Source of the DNA: an uncultured Myxococcales bacterium
Lineage (GTDB): Bacteria; Myxococcota_A; UBA9042; DTJE01
Assembly: GCA_903857665.1 (NCBI GenBank)
Contig: CAIOFV010000157.1
Location: 1 to 64,000, forward strand
Length of the DNA: 64,000 nucleotides
Reading direction: 5' to 3'
Shown here: in pieces, positions 54,711-63,996 of the stretch
Layout of the letters: each line of letters opens with the position of its first letter
How positions within the stretch are numbered: the stretch's first letter is position 1
Notes under the pieces: model-generated
Seen by the model: the letters and a program-made list of their open reading frames with translations, nothing else
Told to the model about the DNA's origin: nothing
Database searches by the model: none
Program-made: the position numbers and the translations under genes

Positions 54711-55276
54711 TGCGCGTCGTCCTGCTGGCGTCCCTGGTCCTCGTCGTCGCATCCTGCGGTTCCCCTCGGGACATCTACTCCACGGACAAGAATGCCCTGG
54801 AGGCCGCCGCGCCGCCGGTCGCGCCCCCGAAGGCGCCTGCCGCGCCGCTGGGAAATCCGAAGTACGCCATCCTCAAGCCCTACTTCAAGGAATTCCTGAA
54901 GCGCCCGGCCGAGGCTGACATCAACGTGTTCAAGGCGAACCTGGCGGTGTTCGCGCCGATCGTCGAGATCGAGGCCGAGCCCGAATCGACCCAGGAAGAA
55001 CCCAGGACGCCCCTCGAGTACTACGACTCCGATTCCTACCGCCTGGTCCTGATCATGAGCGGAACGGCCCAGGCCAAGGCGATGCTGATCGATCCCCAGG
55101 GCAAGTCCTTCATCGTCCAGGTGGGCACCAAGATCGGCAACCGCAGCGGCAAGATCGCGTCCATTTCCGCCACCGAGCTTCGCATCGAGGAACCGGGCCA
55201 CCCGGTCATCGTCAAGGCCCTCGAATCGTCGCTGGACGAAGTGCTGCGCGAGTTGCAGGCCGTCCAGGAATACTGA
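54710..55276 (+). CDS. pilP: Type IV pilus lipoprotein PilP
   Basis: A 188-aa lipoprotein with lipobox VVASC, a disordered Pro/Ala segment to about residue 45 and a small beta domain (AKAMLIDPQGKSFIVQVGTKIG, about residues 117-165). It links the inner-membrane PilNO complex to the secretin PilQ. ATG at 54710 overlaps the pilO stop (TGATG), with GGGAGGG upstream. pilQ does not follow; an FHA-TPR gene does. Confidence 0.92.
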   Translation: MRVVLLASLVLVVASCGSPRDIYSTDKNALEAAAPPVAPPKAPAAPLGNPKYAILKPYFKEFLKRPAEADINVFKANLAVFAPIVEIEAEPESTQEEPRTPLEYYDSDSYRLVLIMSGTAQAKAMLIDPQGKSFIVQVGTKIGNRSGKIASISATELRIEEPGHPVIVKALESSLDEVLRELQAVQEY

Positions 55277-55323
55277 CCTCTCCCCGGTCCGCCGTCCTTT
55301 TCCCCTTCGCCGCTGGCCCGTCG

Positions 55324-55329
55324 TAGAAT
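55324..55329 (+). promoter_or_regulatory. TAGAAT -10 element before the FHA-TPR gene
   Basis: TAGAAT at 55324-55329 sits 30 bases before ATG 55360 with CTGGAGCAGG between. The -35 is weak. It would allow the gene to be read apart from pilMNOP. Confidence 0.35.
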
Positions 55330-55359
55330 ACGGCCCGAAGGCACTGGAGCAGGCACGAC

Positions 55360-57411
55360 ATGACAGCGCAGGACGACCCCGACGACCTGGTCGAGTTCGA
55401 CGACCGTACCCGCGTGGACGGCAGCGCCCACGGCGGCGAGACGGCACGAGCGGGCACCCCGTCCGTGGCCCTGGACGGCCAACCGGAGGCAACGCGCATC
55501 GGGGCGCCGATCGCCTCGGTGGCTCCCACGGGGGGGGCGTCCGCCCAGGACGCCTCCGCCGAGGACGAACCGGAGGGTACGGTCCTGATCGAGTCCCCGT
55601 TTGCCGAACCGCCTGCGCCCTCCACGCATTCCGCCTCCCTGCTGGTCGTGGAAGGCAATGACCGCGGGAAGAGCTTCGCGCTGGCTGGCGGTGCGCAGGT
55701 CGTGGGGCGCTCGCTGGAGTGCGGCATCGTCCTCAACGATGCGACCGTGTCCCGCCGGCATTTCCAGGTCCAGGCCGAGGGCGACGGCTGGCGGATGTCC
55801 GACCTGGGCAGCGGCAACGGCACCAAGGTGGACGGGCAGCGCGTGCCGACGATCCTGCTGCTGGAAGGGATGCGCATCGAGGTCGGCCAGAGCGTCCTGC
55901 AGTTCGTCGCGGCCCAGGCCGGGGGCGCCGAGGAAGACGACGAGCGGACCCGGGCCGTCGAGATGATCCCGGAGCCGGAGCCGGTGCCGGCGCCGAAACC
56001 TGAACCGGTACCGGAGCCGACACGCGCACGGCCCGCGACGATCCACCCCCGGGAGGCGCCGCGGATCGAGGTGGTGGACATCCCTTCCGATCCGCCTCGG
56101 CGCTTCCCCGTGTGGCCGGTGACGGGCGGCGTGCTGGCTGCCGCGATCGTGTCGCTCACGGTGGCCCAGTTCGGCTTCGGCGTCCGGATCCTGCCGATTG
56201 GCGACGAGGCCCCGGCCGGTACGACGTCCGCGGTTCCCGAGGCCTTGGACGCCCGGGCCGAGGCTGCCGACCTGGTGGCCCGGGCAACGAAGGCCATCCA
56301 GGATCGCCAGTGGGATCCGGCCGTCGCCCTGCTGGCCCAGGCGAAGGCGAAGGACCCGGAACTTTCCGGCATCGACGAAGCCATCGCCAGGGCACGGGAC
56401 GAGAAGCGCGCGGGTGCGCTGCTGACGGCAGCAAAGGACCTGGTCGAGAAGGGTTCCACCGACGAGGCGCGCGGACTGCTGACCCGAATTCCCGACACCA
56501 GCATCTACTTCGCCGAGGCCCGGCAGGAACTGGCCGCACTGGACACGAAGCACGTGGCCGCCGAGATCGAGGCGATCCGGACGAAGGTGAAGGACGGGAG
56601 GAAAGGCGAGGCCCGCCAGTACTTCGTGACGCTGATCGCCAACCACCCCGAGGATTCCCGGGTGCTGGCGATGCGGGACGAACTGTTCGCGGCCGGGATC
56701 GCCGTCGAGCCGCCGCCCCGTCCGACGGCCGCCCCTGCGCCCTCCCCCGCCACGACCGAAGCCGCGCCCGCTGCGGCGCCTCCCGGGCCCGCAGCCGCGC
56801 CGGCCCCCGTCCCCGCGCCACCGGTCGCCGCTGCGCCCGCGCCGGTTCGCAACGGCAAGGCGGACATCGCGCAGGCGCTGGCGGCCTATGACAAGGGTCT
56901 CTTCCAGCAGGCCACCGCCACGCTGAAGGCGGCCCGGGGCCGTGCCGAGGACTCGGGACGGCTCCAGGCCCTCGCGGAGCGCATCGATCGGTTCGCCGAT
57001 GCCTACACCGAAGGGAAGGCGACCCTGGCCGGGAAGCGGCTCGACCGGGCCGAGGCCGCCCTGTCCGCGGCCCTGAAACTGGACCAGGACATCAACGGGC
57101 ACTACGCCCCGGAGGTCCGTGGGCTTCTGGGGGACACCTTCCGCAGCCGCGCCGCCGCGGCCATCCAGAACGCCGATTACGGCCTGGCCGCCCGGAGCGC
57201 CACGCGCGCCCTCACCTACCGTGCCGAGGACGACATGGCCCGGACCATCCTCGACAAGTGCCTGGTGATGGCCCAGAAGCTGTACGACGCCGCCCAGGCC
57301 GACTGGAAGGCGGGCCGGAAGGACGACGCCCGGCAGAAGGCCCGAACAGTGCTGGAAATCGTGCCGCACGGCCACCTCCTGGAGGACAGGGCCGCGGCGC
57401 TGCTGAAATAG
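55360..57411 (+). CDS. FHA-membrane-TPR protein downstream of pilMNOP
   Basis: A 683-aa protein. The N-terminal ~85 residues are acidic and disordered. An FHA domain follows (about residues 90-180) with GRSLECG, SRRHFQV and LGSGNGTKV, so phosphothreonine binding is likely. A Pro/Glu-rich linker and one membrane helix (about residues 250-270) lead to an external part with TPR-like repeats (about residues 290-440 and 520-683) separated by a Pro/Ala-rich hinge. It could bring signal-controlled regulation to the pilus machinery, but contact with Pil proteins is only suggested by position. Confidence 0.85.
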   Translation: MTAQDDPDDLVEFDDRTRVDGSAHGGETARAGTPSVALDGQPEATRIGAPIASVAPTGGASAQDASAEDEPEGTVLIESPFAEPPAPSTHSASLLVVEGNDRGKSFALAGGAQVVGRSLECGIVLNDATVSRRHFQVQAEGDGWRMSDLGSGNGTKVDGQRVPTILLLEGMRIEVGQSVLQFVAAQAGGAEEDDERTRAVEMIPEPEPVPAPKPEPVPEPTRARPATIHPREAPRIEVVDIPSDPPRRFPVWPVTGGVLAAAIVSLTVAQFGFGVRILPIGDEAPAGTTSAVPEALDARAEAADLVARATKAIQDRQWDPAVALLAQAKAKDPELSGIDEAIARARDEKRAGALLTAAKDLVEKGSTDEARGLLTRIPDTSIYFAEARQELAALDTKHVAAEIEAIRTKVKDGRKGEARQYFVTLIANHPEDSRVLAMRDELFAAGIAVEPPPRPTAAPAPSPATTEAAPAAAPPGPAAAPAPVPAPPVAAAPAPVRNGKADIAQALAAYDKGLFQQATATLKAARGRAEDSGRLQALAERIDRFADAYTEGKATLAGKRLDRAEAALSAALKLDQDINGHYAPEVRGLLGDTFRSRAAAAIQNADYGLAARSATRALTYRAEDDMARTILDKCLVMAQKLYDAAQADWKAGRKDDARQKARTVLEIVPHGHLLEDRAAALLK

Positions 57412-57462
57412 CCCCCTTCCGGAATCGCTGACGCGGGCCGCGCAGGCCCTGCTCCGTCGCCG

Positions 57463-57491
57463 TTGCAAACGATCCTCCAAGCGTCTAGACT
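57463..57491 (+). promoter_or_regulatory. Putative promoter of the pyr operon
   Basis: TTGCAA at 57463-57468 and TAGACT at 57486-57491 are 17 bases apart. The start would lie near 57498, leaving a leader of only about 23 bases before ATG 57521, with AAGGGGG as the ribosome site. Confidence 0.55.
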
Positions 57492-57520
57492 CCGGCCGGC
57501 GACCGTCACAAGGGGGAACC

Positions 57521-58077
57521 ATGCCAGGAAGAACCCTGGTCGAAAAACGCATCATCATGGACGCCGCGACCCTGGATGCGACGCTGGACCGCATGGTCGC
57601 AGGCCTCGCTCCGCTGGTCGCGGACGGCAAGGCCTGCCTCGTCGGGATCCAGACGGGCGGGGCCCACCTGGCGCGGCGCCTGCAGGAGCGCTTCGGAGCC
57701 CGGGGCCTGCCGACCCCGCCGCTGGGCGTCCTGGACATCACGCTGTACCGCGACGACACGTTCCTGGGCCTGCAGCAGCCCGTGGTGCGCCATACCGACG
57801 TCCCGTTCGAGATCAGCGGCTTGGACGTGATCCTGGTGGACGACGTCCTGTACACCGGGCGAACCATCCGGGCGGCCCTGGACGCGCTGGTGGACTTCGG
57901 CCGACCGCACCTGATCCGGCTGGCCGTCCTGGTGGACCGCGGCCTGCGGGAGTACCCGATCCAGGCCGACGTGGTCGGCGCGACGATCAGCACCGTCGCC
58001 TGCGAAACCGTGCAGGTCGAACTGACGGAGATGGGGTGCGCCACGGAACGCGTGGTGATCTACGAGAGGGAGTCCCG

Positions 58078-58081
<4 letters not shown>
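57521..58081 (+). CDS. pyrR: PyrR bifunctional regulator/uracil phosphoribosyltransferase
   Basis: A 186-aa PRTase-fold protein with the PRPP site VILVDDVLYTGRT and YRDDTF typical of PyrR. It can bind UMP and pyr mRNA, and often has uracil phosphoribosyltransferase activity. No antiterminator or terminator fold can fit in the short predicted leader, so it may act by another route or mainly as an enzyme. Its ATG at 57521 is clear. Its stop overlaps pyrB by ATGA. Confidence 0.93.
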
Positions 58082-59016
<935 letters not shown>

Positions 59017-59018
59017 GC

Positions 59019-60314
59019 ATGCGCACGCGACTGGCCAATTGCGAAATCCTGGATCCCGAGAAGGGCAAGCGCTTCTGGGGATACGTGGAGTGGGAGAACG
59101 GCGTCATCATCGCGGTGAAGCGCGCCGGCCCCGGCATGGTCGATGAACCCGACGGCGTCGAGGTGATCGACGGGCGCGGCCACCTGCTGGTGCCGTCGTT
59201 CGTGGACCTGTACGCCGACTTCTGCGAGCCCGGCAACGAGCATCGCGAGGACGTGGCGTCCGGGTCGGCGGCCGCGGCGGCGGGCGGGTACACGACGGTG
59301 TGCGTGCGTCCGGACACCAGCCCGACCATCGACGGCGCCGACACGGTCCGGTTCGTGCTGGAACGGGCCGCCGCATGCGGCAAGGTGGACGTGCGGCCGC
59401 TGGGCGCGCTGTCGAAGAACCTCGCCGGCGAAACAATGGCCGAGATCGGCGAAATGGCCGAGGCGGGCGTCCCGGCCATCAGCGAAGGCGACACGTACGT
59501 GGCCCGGACCGGCTTCCTGCGCCGCTGCATGGAGTACGGCACCAATTTCCGCCTGCCGATCCTGCTGACCAGCGAGGACCCGACCCTGGCGTCCGGGATG
59601 GCCCACGAGGGCTACGTCGCCACGATCCGCGGGCTGAAGGCGACGCCGGTCGCGGCCGAGGAGGCCGCCGTGGCGCGCCACGTGGCGCTGGCGGAACTGA
59701 CCGGCGCCCGGACCCACCTGCTGAAGATCACCAGCGCCGCCGCCGTCCGCATCATCAAGGATGCGAAGCGGCGCGGCCTGCCGGTGACCGCGTCGGTGAC
59801 CGCGCACCACCTGGCGTTGACCGAAACGTCCGTCGCCGACTGGAGCCCGGCCGCCAAGGTCTGGCCGCCCTGCCGCTCCGAGGCCGACCGGAAGGCGCTG
59901 CTGGCCGGCCTGGCCGACGGGACCATCGACGCGATCGTTTCCGATCACGCGCCGCGGGCCATCGAGGACAAGGAACTGGAATTCGACCTCGCCGTGCCGG
60001 GCGCCTCGACGCTGGAACTGGTGTGGCCGATCCTGAACCGACTGGTCGGGACCCAGGAACTGGACCTGACAACGGCCATCCGTGCGCTGACCGTGGCGCC
60101 ACGTCGCCTGCTGGGAATGGCGGGTGGATCGGTGGCCGTGGGCGCCCCCGCGGACCTCGTGCTGCTGGACCGCGCCGCCACGTGGATGGTGGACGCGGTG
60201 TCGCTGGCCTCGCGCAGCAAGAGCAGCCCGTTCCTGGGAACGACATTCGCCGGCCGCACCGACATGACCCTCCGCGGCGGGCGCGTGACCTTCGCGCGCA
60301 CCAGCGGACGATAG
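59019..60314 (+). CDS. pyrC': Dihydroorotase-like protein lacking the metal-binding histidines (PyrC')
   Basis: A 431-aa amidohydrolase-fold protein clearly homologous to dihydroorotase: VPSFVDLYADFCEPGNEHRED aligns with the normal GFIDLHVHLREPG region. The HxHxR metal motif is replaced by YxDxC, the HCED site has lost its His (TSED), and a later HxxH is HLLK. TAHHL and SDHAP remain. It is therefore unlikely to hydrolyse dihydroorotate. Such inactive PyrC' proteins form a structural complex with class A ATCase in Pseudomonas, where the gene order is also pyrR-pyrB-pyrC'. ATG at 59019 is used because GGAGGGG is eight bases upstream; GTG at 59013 is possible. Confidence 0.9.
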   Translation: MRTRLANCEILDPEKGKRFWGYVEWENGVIIAVKRAGPGMVDEPDGVEVIDGRGHLLVPSFVDLYADFCEPGNEHREDVASGSAAAAAGGYTTVCVRPDTSPTIDGADTVRFVLERAAACGKVDVRPLGALSKNLAGETMAEIGEMAEAGVPAISEGDTYVARTGFLRRCMEYGTNFRLPILLTSEDPTLASGMAHEGYVATIRGLKATPVAAEEAAVARHVALAELTGARTHLLKITSAAAVRIIKDAKRRGLPVTASVTAHHLALTETSVADWSPAAKVWPPCRSEADRKALLAGLADGTIDAIVSDHAPRAIEDKELEFDLAVPGASTLELVWPILNRLVGTQELDLTTAIRALTVAPRRLLGMAGGSVAVGAPADLVLLDRAATWMVDAVSLASRSKSSPFLGTTFAGRTDMTLRGGRVTFARTSGR

Positions 60315-60320
60315 GGGTCG

Positions 60321-61610
60321 ATGGAAATCCGCGACCCGATCTTCGGTCCCATCGCCGTCAGCCCGGCCGAAAAGCGCGTGCTGGATCACCCCCTGGTCCA
60401 GCGCCTGAGGCGGGTGCGCCAACTGGGGTTTTCCGAGGCCACCTTCCCCGGCGCAACCCACACGCGGTACCTGCATTCGGTCGGTTCGATGCACCTGGCC
60501 GGCGAGGCCTTCGACGCCGTGGCAACGGACCTCGAGGGCGTGCTGCCGATCGAGCTTCGCCGCGCCCGCGCGACACTGAGGCTGGCGGCCCTGCTGCACG
60601 ACCTGGGGCACGGCCCGATGTCCCACACGGGCGAAGGGCTGCTGCCTCGCCTGGGGGACTTCGCGGCGCCGCCCGCGACCGACAATCCCGCCCGCCGGGC
60701 CACCCACGAGGAAATGACGCGGTGGCTGCTGTTGAACAGCGACATCAGCGACGTGCTGGGCGACGCGTTCGCGGACGTCGGCGTGAAGGCCGAGGACGTC
60801 GCCGTGGTCCTGGGAGGCGACGGCGAGGACGCCTTCCGCTTCGGCCGCCGCAGCGCGCTGGGCCTCATGCGCCAGTTGATCGCGGGCGAGATCGACGTGG
60901 ACCGGATGGACTACCTGCGGCGCGACTCCTACTTCACGGGCGTGTCGTACGGGCACTACGAAAAGGACTGGCTGCTGTCCCACATGGGCGCCCACCCGGT
61001 GGACGGGACGTGGTGCCTGGCGCTGGACTCGTCGGCGATCTTCGCGTTCGAGGACTTCCTGCTGTCGCGGTACCACATGTTCCTGATGGTGTACGCGCAC
61101 CACCGGACGATGTCCTACCACCGGCTGCTGGCGCGATTCCTGGAGGGCGAGGGCCGCGACCTGTCGGTCCCGGCGGATCCGACGGGGTTCACGCCGTGCG
61201 ACGACGAATGGTTCCTGTCGTTGCTCCGGGCGTCCTCCGACGCCTCTGCCCGGCGCATCATCGAGAGTCGCCCCCTGCCCCTGGCCGTCGAGGCCTGGGA
61301 CGAGGAGGCGGACGCCCTCAAGAACCTGCGCCCGACGCTGGATGCGGACCTCCCGGCGTCGTGCGAGTGGGTCGAATCGGGCATCGAGTTTTCGCGGGAG
61401 TTCCCGGGCGGACGGTCCTCGCGGAACGGGCCCCCGCTGCTGGTGCGGGTTGCACATGCGGGTTCGCGACGCACCGTGGTGCCCGTCGAAGTGTATAGTG
61501 ATCTCTACGTCCGGCAGGCCCGCCGCAAGCGGGTGTTGCGGATCTACTGCTCGGAGGACGACGTTCCCGCCGTGGAGGCCCGTGTGGCCGCGGTGGTGGA
61601 CGCGGGGTGA
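60321..61610 (+). CDS. HD-domain phosphohydrolase (SAMHD1/dGTPase-like)
   Basis: A 429-aa protein of the HD superfamily. The metal site is built from the His in ATHTRYLHS, HD in LLHDLGHGPMSH and a later Asp in EIDVDRMDYLRRD. The layout resembles SAMHD1-type and bacterial HD nucleotide hydrolases, which may explain its position in a nucleotide operon. The substrate is not known. ATG at 60321 is six bases after the pyrC' stop. Confidence 0.9.
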   Translation: MEIRDPIFGPIAVSPAEKRVLDHPLVQRLRRVRQLGFSEATFPGATHTRYLHSVGSMHLAGEAFDAVATDLEGVLPIELRRARATLRLAALLHDLGHGPMSHTGEGLLPRLGDFAAPPATDNPARRATHEEMTRWLLLNSDISDVLGDAFADVGVKAEDVAVVLGGDGEDAFRFGRRSALGLMRQLIAGEIDVDRMDYLRRDSYFTGVSYGHYEKDWLLSHMGAHPVDGTWCLALDSSAIFAFEDFLLSRYHMFLMVYAHHRTMSYHRLLARFLEGEGRDLSVPADPTGFTPCDDEWFLSLLRASSDASARRIIESRPLPLAVEAWDEEADALKNLRPTLDADLPASCEWVESGIEFSREFPGGRSSRNGPPLLVRVAHAGSRRTVVPVEVYSDLYVRQARRKRVLRIYCSEDDVPAVEARVAAVVDAG

Positions 61611-61612
61611 AG

Positions 61613-62425
61613 ATGGCGGAAGTTTCCAACGAACTGCAGTCCCAGCTCGACTCGGCGTACGAGATGATCGCCGCCGACGAAATCGACCAGGCCTGGGTGC
61701 TCCTGGGGCGCCTGGAGCAGGAATACCCGGACTCGGCCGAGGTGATGGCCCTGATGGGCGACGCTGCGCTGCGCGTGGGCGACATCGACTACGCGGTCGA
61801 ACTGTACGACCGCGCCGTGGAACTGGACCCGGAATGGTCCGACGCCTACTCGGCGCGCGCGAACTGCTTGATCGAGGAAAACCAGATCGAGGAGGCCGAG
61901 GCGGACGTCGAACGGGCGCGGGATCTGGCCCCTGAAAACCCCGCGGCCCATTACGTGCGCGCCGTGCTGCTGGAAAGGGCCGGCCGGACGCGGCCGGCCG
62001 ACAACGCCTACCGGCACGCCAACCGGCTGGACCCCGAGGGATGCCCGCTGCCGATCCGCGTGACCCGGAAGGTGTTCGATGACGCTGTCAAGAAGGCCAT
62101 GGCGCTGCTGCCGGATGAGTTCCGCAAGCGCATGGTGGACGTCGAGATCTTCGTGTCGGACCTGCCGGACCCGAAGATGACGGAAGAAAGCAACCTGTCG
62201 CCGCTGATCATGGGGGCGTTCGACGGGTACTCGATCACCGAGCGCACGGGGTCGGACCCGTGGACGCAGATCCCGCCGAAGATCCATCTGTACCAGAAGA
62301 ACATCGAACGCCAGTGCCAGGACAAGGAAGGGCTGGTCGGCGAGATCGAAATCACGCTGCTGCACGAGGTCGGGCATTTTTTCGGCCTGGAAGACGACGA
62401 TCTGGAGAGGCTGGACCTCGCATAG
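61613..62425 (+). CDS. TPR protein with C-terminal zincin-type metallopeptidase domain
   Basis: A 270-aa protein. The first ~130 residues form three or four TPR-like helix pairs (for example AVELYDRAVELDPEWSDAYSAR). The C-terminal part (about residues 145-270) matches the 'possible zincin' family: the zinc motif is LLHEVGHFFGLEDDDL, i.e. HExxHxxGxxD. It may act as a metallopeptidase with TPRs for substrate choice. The HD-hydrolase stop overlaps a GTG at 61607; ATG at 61613 is chosen for a better ribosome site. It ends the five-gene pyr operon. Confidence 0.83.
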   Translation: MAEVSNELQSQLDSAYEMIAADEIDQAWVLLGRLEQEYPDSAEVMALMGDAALRVGDIDYAVELYDRAVELDPEWSDAYSARANCLIEENQIEEAEADVERARDLAPENPAAHYVRAVLLERAGRTRPADNAYRHANRLDPEGCPLPIRVTRKVFDDAVKKAMALLPDEFRKRMVDVEIFVSDLPDPKMTEESNLSPLIMGAFDGYSITERTGSDPWTQIPPKIHLYQKNIERQCQDKEGLVGEIEITLLHEVGHFFGLEDDDLERLDLA

Positions 62426-62448
62426 GATCGCGGGGTCGGGGCTTGGTG

Positions 62449-62604
62449 GGCCGGGGGGCGGGGTGCCTGCTCCGCGGGCCGGCGCGCGCTGGTTACCCAA
62501 GTGGATGTCTGGCTTCGCGGCTGATGCACTCGACCCAAGCATGACTTCTCGCAATACGTTCGTTCGCGCCTGAACCGCTGCGCAGGCACACCCGTCCCCC
62601 GGCC
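62449..62604 (+). repeat. 156-nt structured repeat, copy 1
   Basis: The first and last 22-23 bases (starting GGCCGGGG and ending CCCCCGGCC) pair to form a near-perfect stem with one bulged A. An inverted copy is at 63841-63996. The wider similarity covers 62445-62627. A 44-base block, 62562-62605, is identical between copies. The interior is more variable. Confidence 0.8.
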
Positions 62605-62695
62605 ACACAGACCGGTTCCTCGCGTTTTGGGGCGCAGGTGGGGGCCGCTCCAGGGCGGTTGGGGGGGGATGGGGGGATTGAAGGTCAGTGGGGGG

Positions 62696-63739
62696 TCAGC
62701 GAGGGGGGACGGATTTGGGGGCGCCGCAGGGGAAGGACGGGTTGGTGTAGGTGGGGGTGATCTTCAGGGTTCCGTCGGTGTTCTGGACGGCGGCCACGAT
62801 GCCCTGGGGCCACTGGATCGTCGCCGCCTCCCAGAGGTCGCACGGGTTCATCGGGACGCCCAGGGCGGAAAGGTCGCGGTCGAACGTGAGTTGGCCACCG
62901 ATGTAGATCTTGAGCCTGGCGAAGGAAGCGCCGAAGCCGTGGTCGTCCCAGTAGTGGACGCCGACGCGGTACGTGCGACCGTAGACGACACGAAAGAGGT
63001 TGGCGTTTTCGGGACCGGCGCCGTCGCTGTCGTCGCGGTCCAGCGTGGGGTTGTCGGGGACGTTCGGATCCGCGGACTCCCACTCGGGGTTCCGGTTGTA
63101 CCAGAAAAGGTCGTAGGGGACGTTGAACCAGCCATCCGGCGCGCCACCCGCGACCGGGCCGGCCCCCGTGGCGAAGGGATGCAGCACGTGCAGGTCCATG
63201 TCCGAGCCGGCATCCGGTCCTTCGTCGAACGGGTTGGCGTCGCCGGGCGTGTCCCAGGTCAATTCGGCGTGGATCATCCACAGGCAGCAGGCATTGATCT
63301 TCCTGCACGCGGTGGTGCCGCACACCGGGTCGTTCGAGCACCGTTGCGCGTCACAGACATCGAGGCAGTAGGTATATTGGCCCCCGACGTTGTCCTGGTG
63401 CGTGGGCGTCGCGGAATGTGCGTCGGGGAGAAGGCCGGCCTTGTTCTCCGGAGGCTGACTGACCGACCACGAATACGACAGGATCGAGCCGCTGGCCGCC
63501 TGGCTCTGCTCGCCATGCAGGTGGATGGTGTCGCCCAGGAAGGCCTGCTCGCCTTCCTCGATCACGACGACGGGCTGCGGGCACCCGACCTCCCCGGTGG
63601 GATCAACATCCAGAACGTCGGGCAGGGCGGCAGCATCGGCAAGATCGTTCGACACCACGTCCGATGTCGTCGAACCTCCGCAACCCACGAGGGCCCAACC
63701 CAACCCCACGGCCAACAGGGCGCACGTCCCGCGAGTCAT
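62696..63739 (-). CDS. Cys-rich lipoprotein flanked by inverted repeats
   Basis: A 347-aa lipoprotein with lipobox LVGCG. An acidic linker is followed by an Ig-like/PKD-like fold (SILSYSWSVSQPPENKAG), a Cys-rich region (CLDVCDAQRCSNDPVCG and CRKINACC), and a beta domain with acidic loops (TLDRDDSDGAGPENA) near residue 230. ATG at 63739 has a G-rich site upstream. No enzyme motif was found. The gene lies between two inverted copies of the 156-nt repeat, which may have brought it or may control it. Confidence 0.8.
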   Translation of the reverse strand: MTRGTCALLAVGLGWALVGCGGSTTSDVVSNDLADAAALPDVLDVDPTGEVGCPQPVVVIEEGEQAFLGDTIHLHGEQSQAASGSILSYSWSVSQPPENKAGLLPDAHSATPTHQDNVGGQYTYCLDVCDAQRCSNDPVCGTTACRKINACCLWMIHAELTWDTPGDANPFDEGPDAGSDMDLHVLHPFATGAGPVAGGAPDGWFNVPYDLFWYNRNPEWESADPNVPDNPTLDRDDSDGAGPENANLFRVVYGRTYRVGVHYWDDHGFGASFARLKIYIGGQLTFDRDLSALGVPMNPCDLWEAATIQWPQGIVAAVQNTDGTLKITPTYTNPSFPCGAPKSVPPR

Positions 63740-63840
63740 CCCCTGCCCCCCCACTTCGCGTCACTGAAGTATGCACCCATCACCATCCAAAAGCGCGGCA
63801 AGCGAGGCCGGCGGGCAAACGCGAGGGACCGGCCGGCGCT

Positions 63841-63996
63841 GGCCGGGGGACGGGTGTGCCTGCGCAGCGGTTCAGGCGCGAACAGACGCGATGCCAACAC
63901 TCGCCCTTGGGTAGAGGGCATCACCCGCGAAGCCAGACATCCACTTGGGTCACCCGTGCGCGCCGGCCCGCGGAGCAGGCACCCCGTTCCCCGGCC
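63841..63996 (-). repeat. 156-nt structured repeat, copy 2 (inverted)
   Basis: The reverse complement aligns with copy 1 over about 184 bases (63817-64000) with roughly 85 percent identity by hand alignment. The terminal stem is kept: where copy 1 has GG, this copy has AA, and pairing with the same far arm drops by only one pair. It sits about 100 bases before the lipoprotein ATG on the same strand. Similarity reaches the window edge. Confidence 0.8.

Noticed and set aside
57412-57520. PyrR-responsive attenuator
   Set aside because: The gap is too short and no competing stems were seen.
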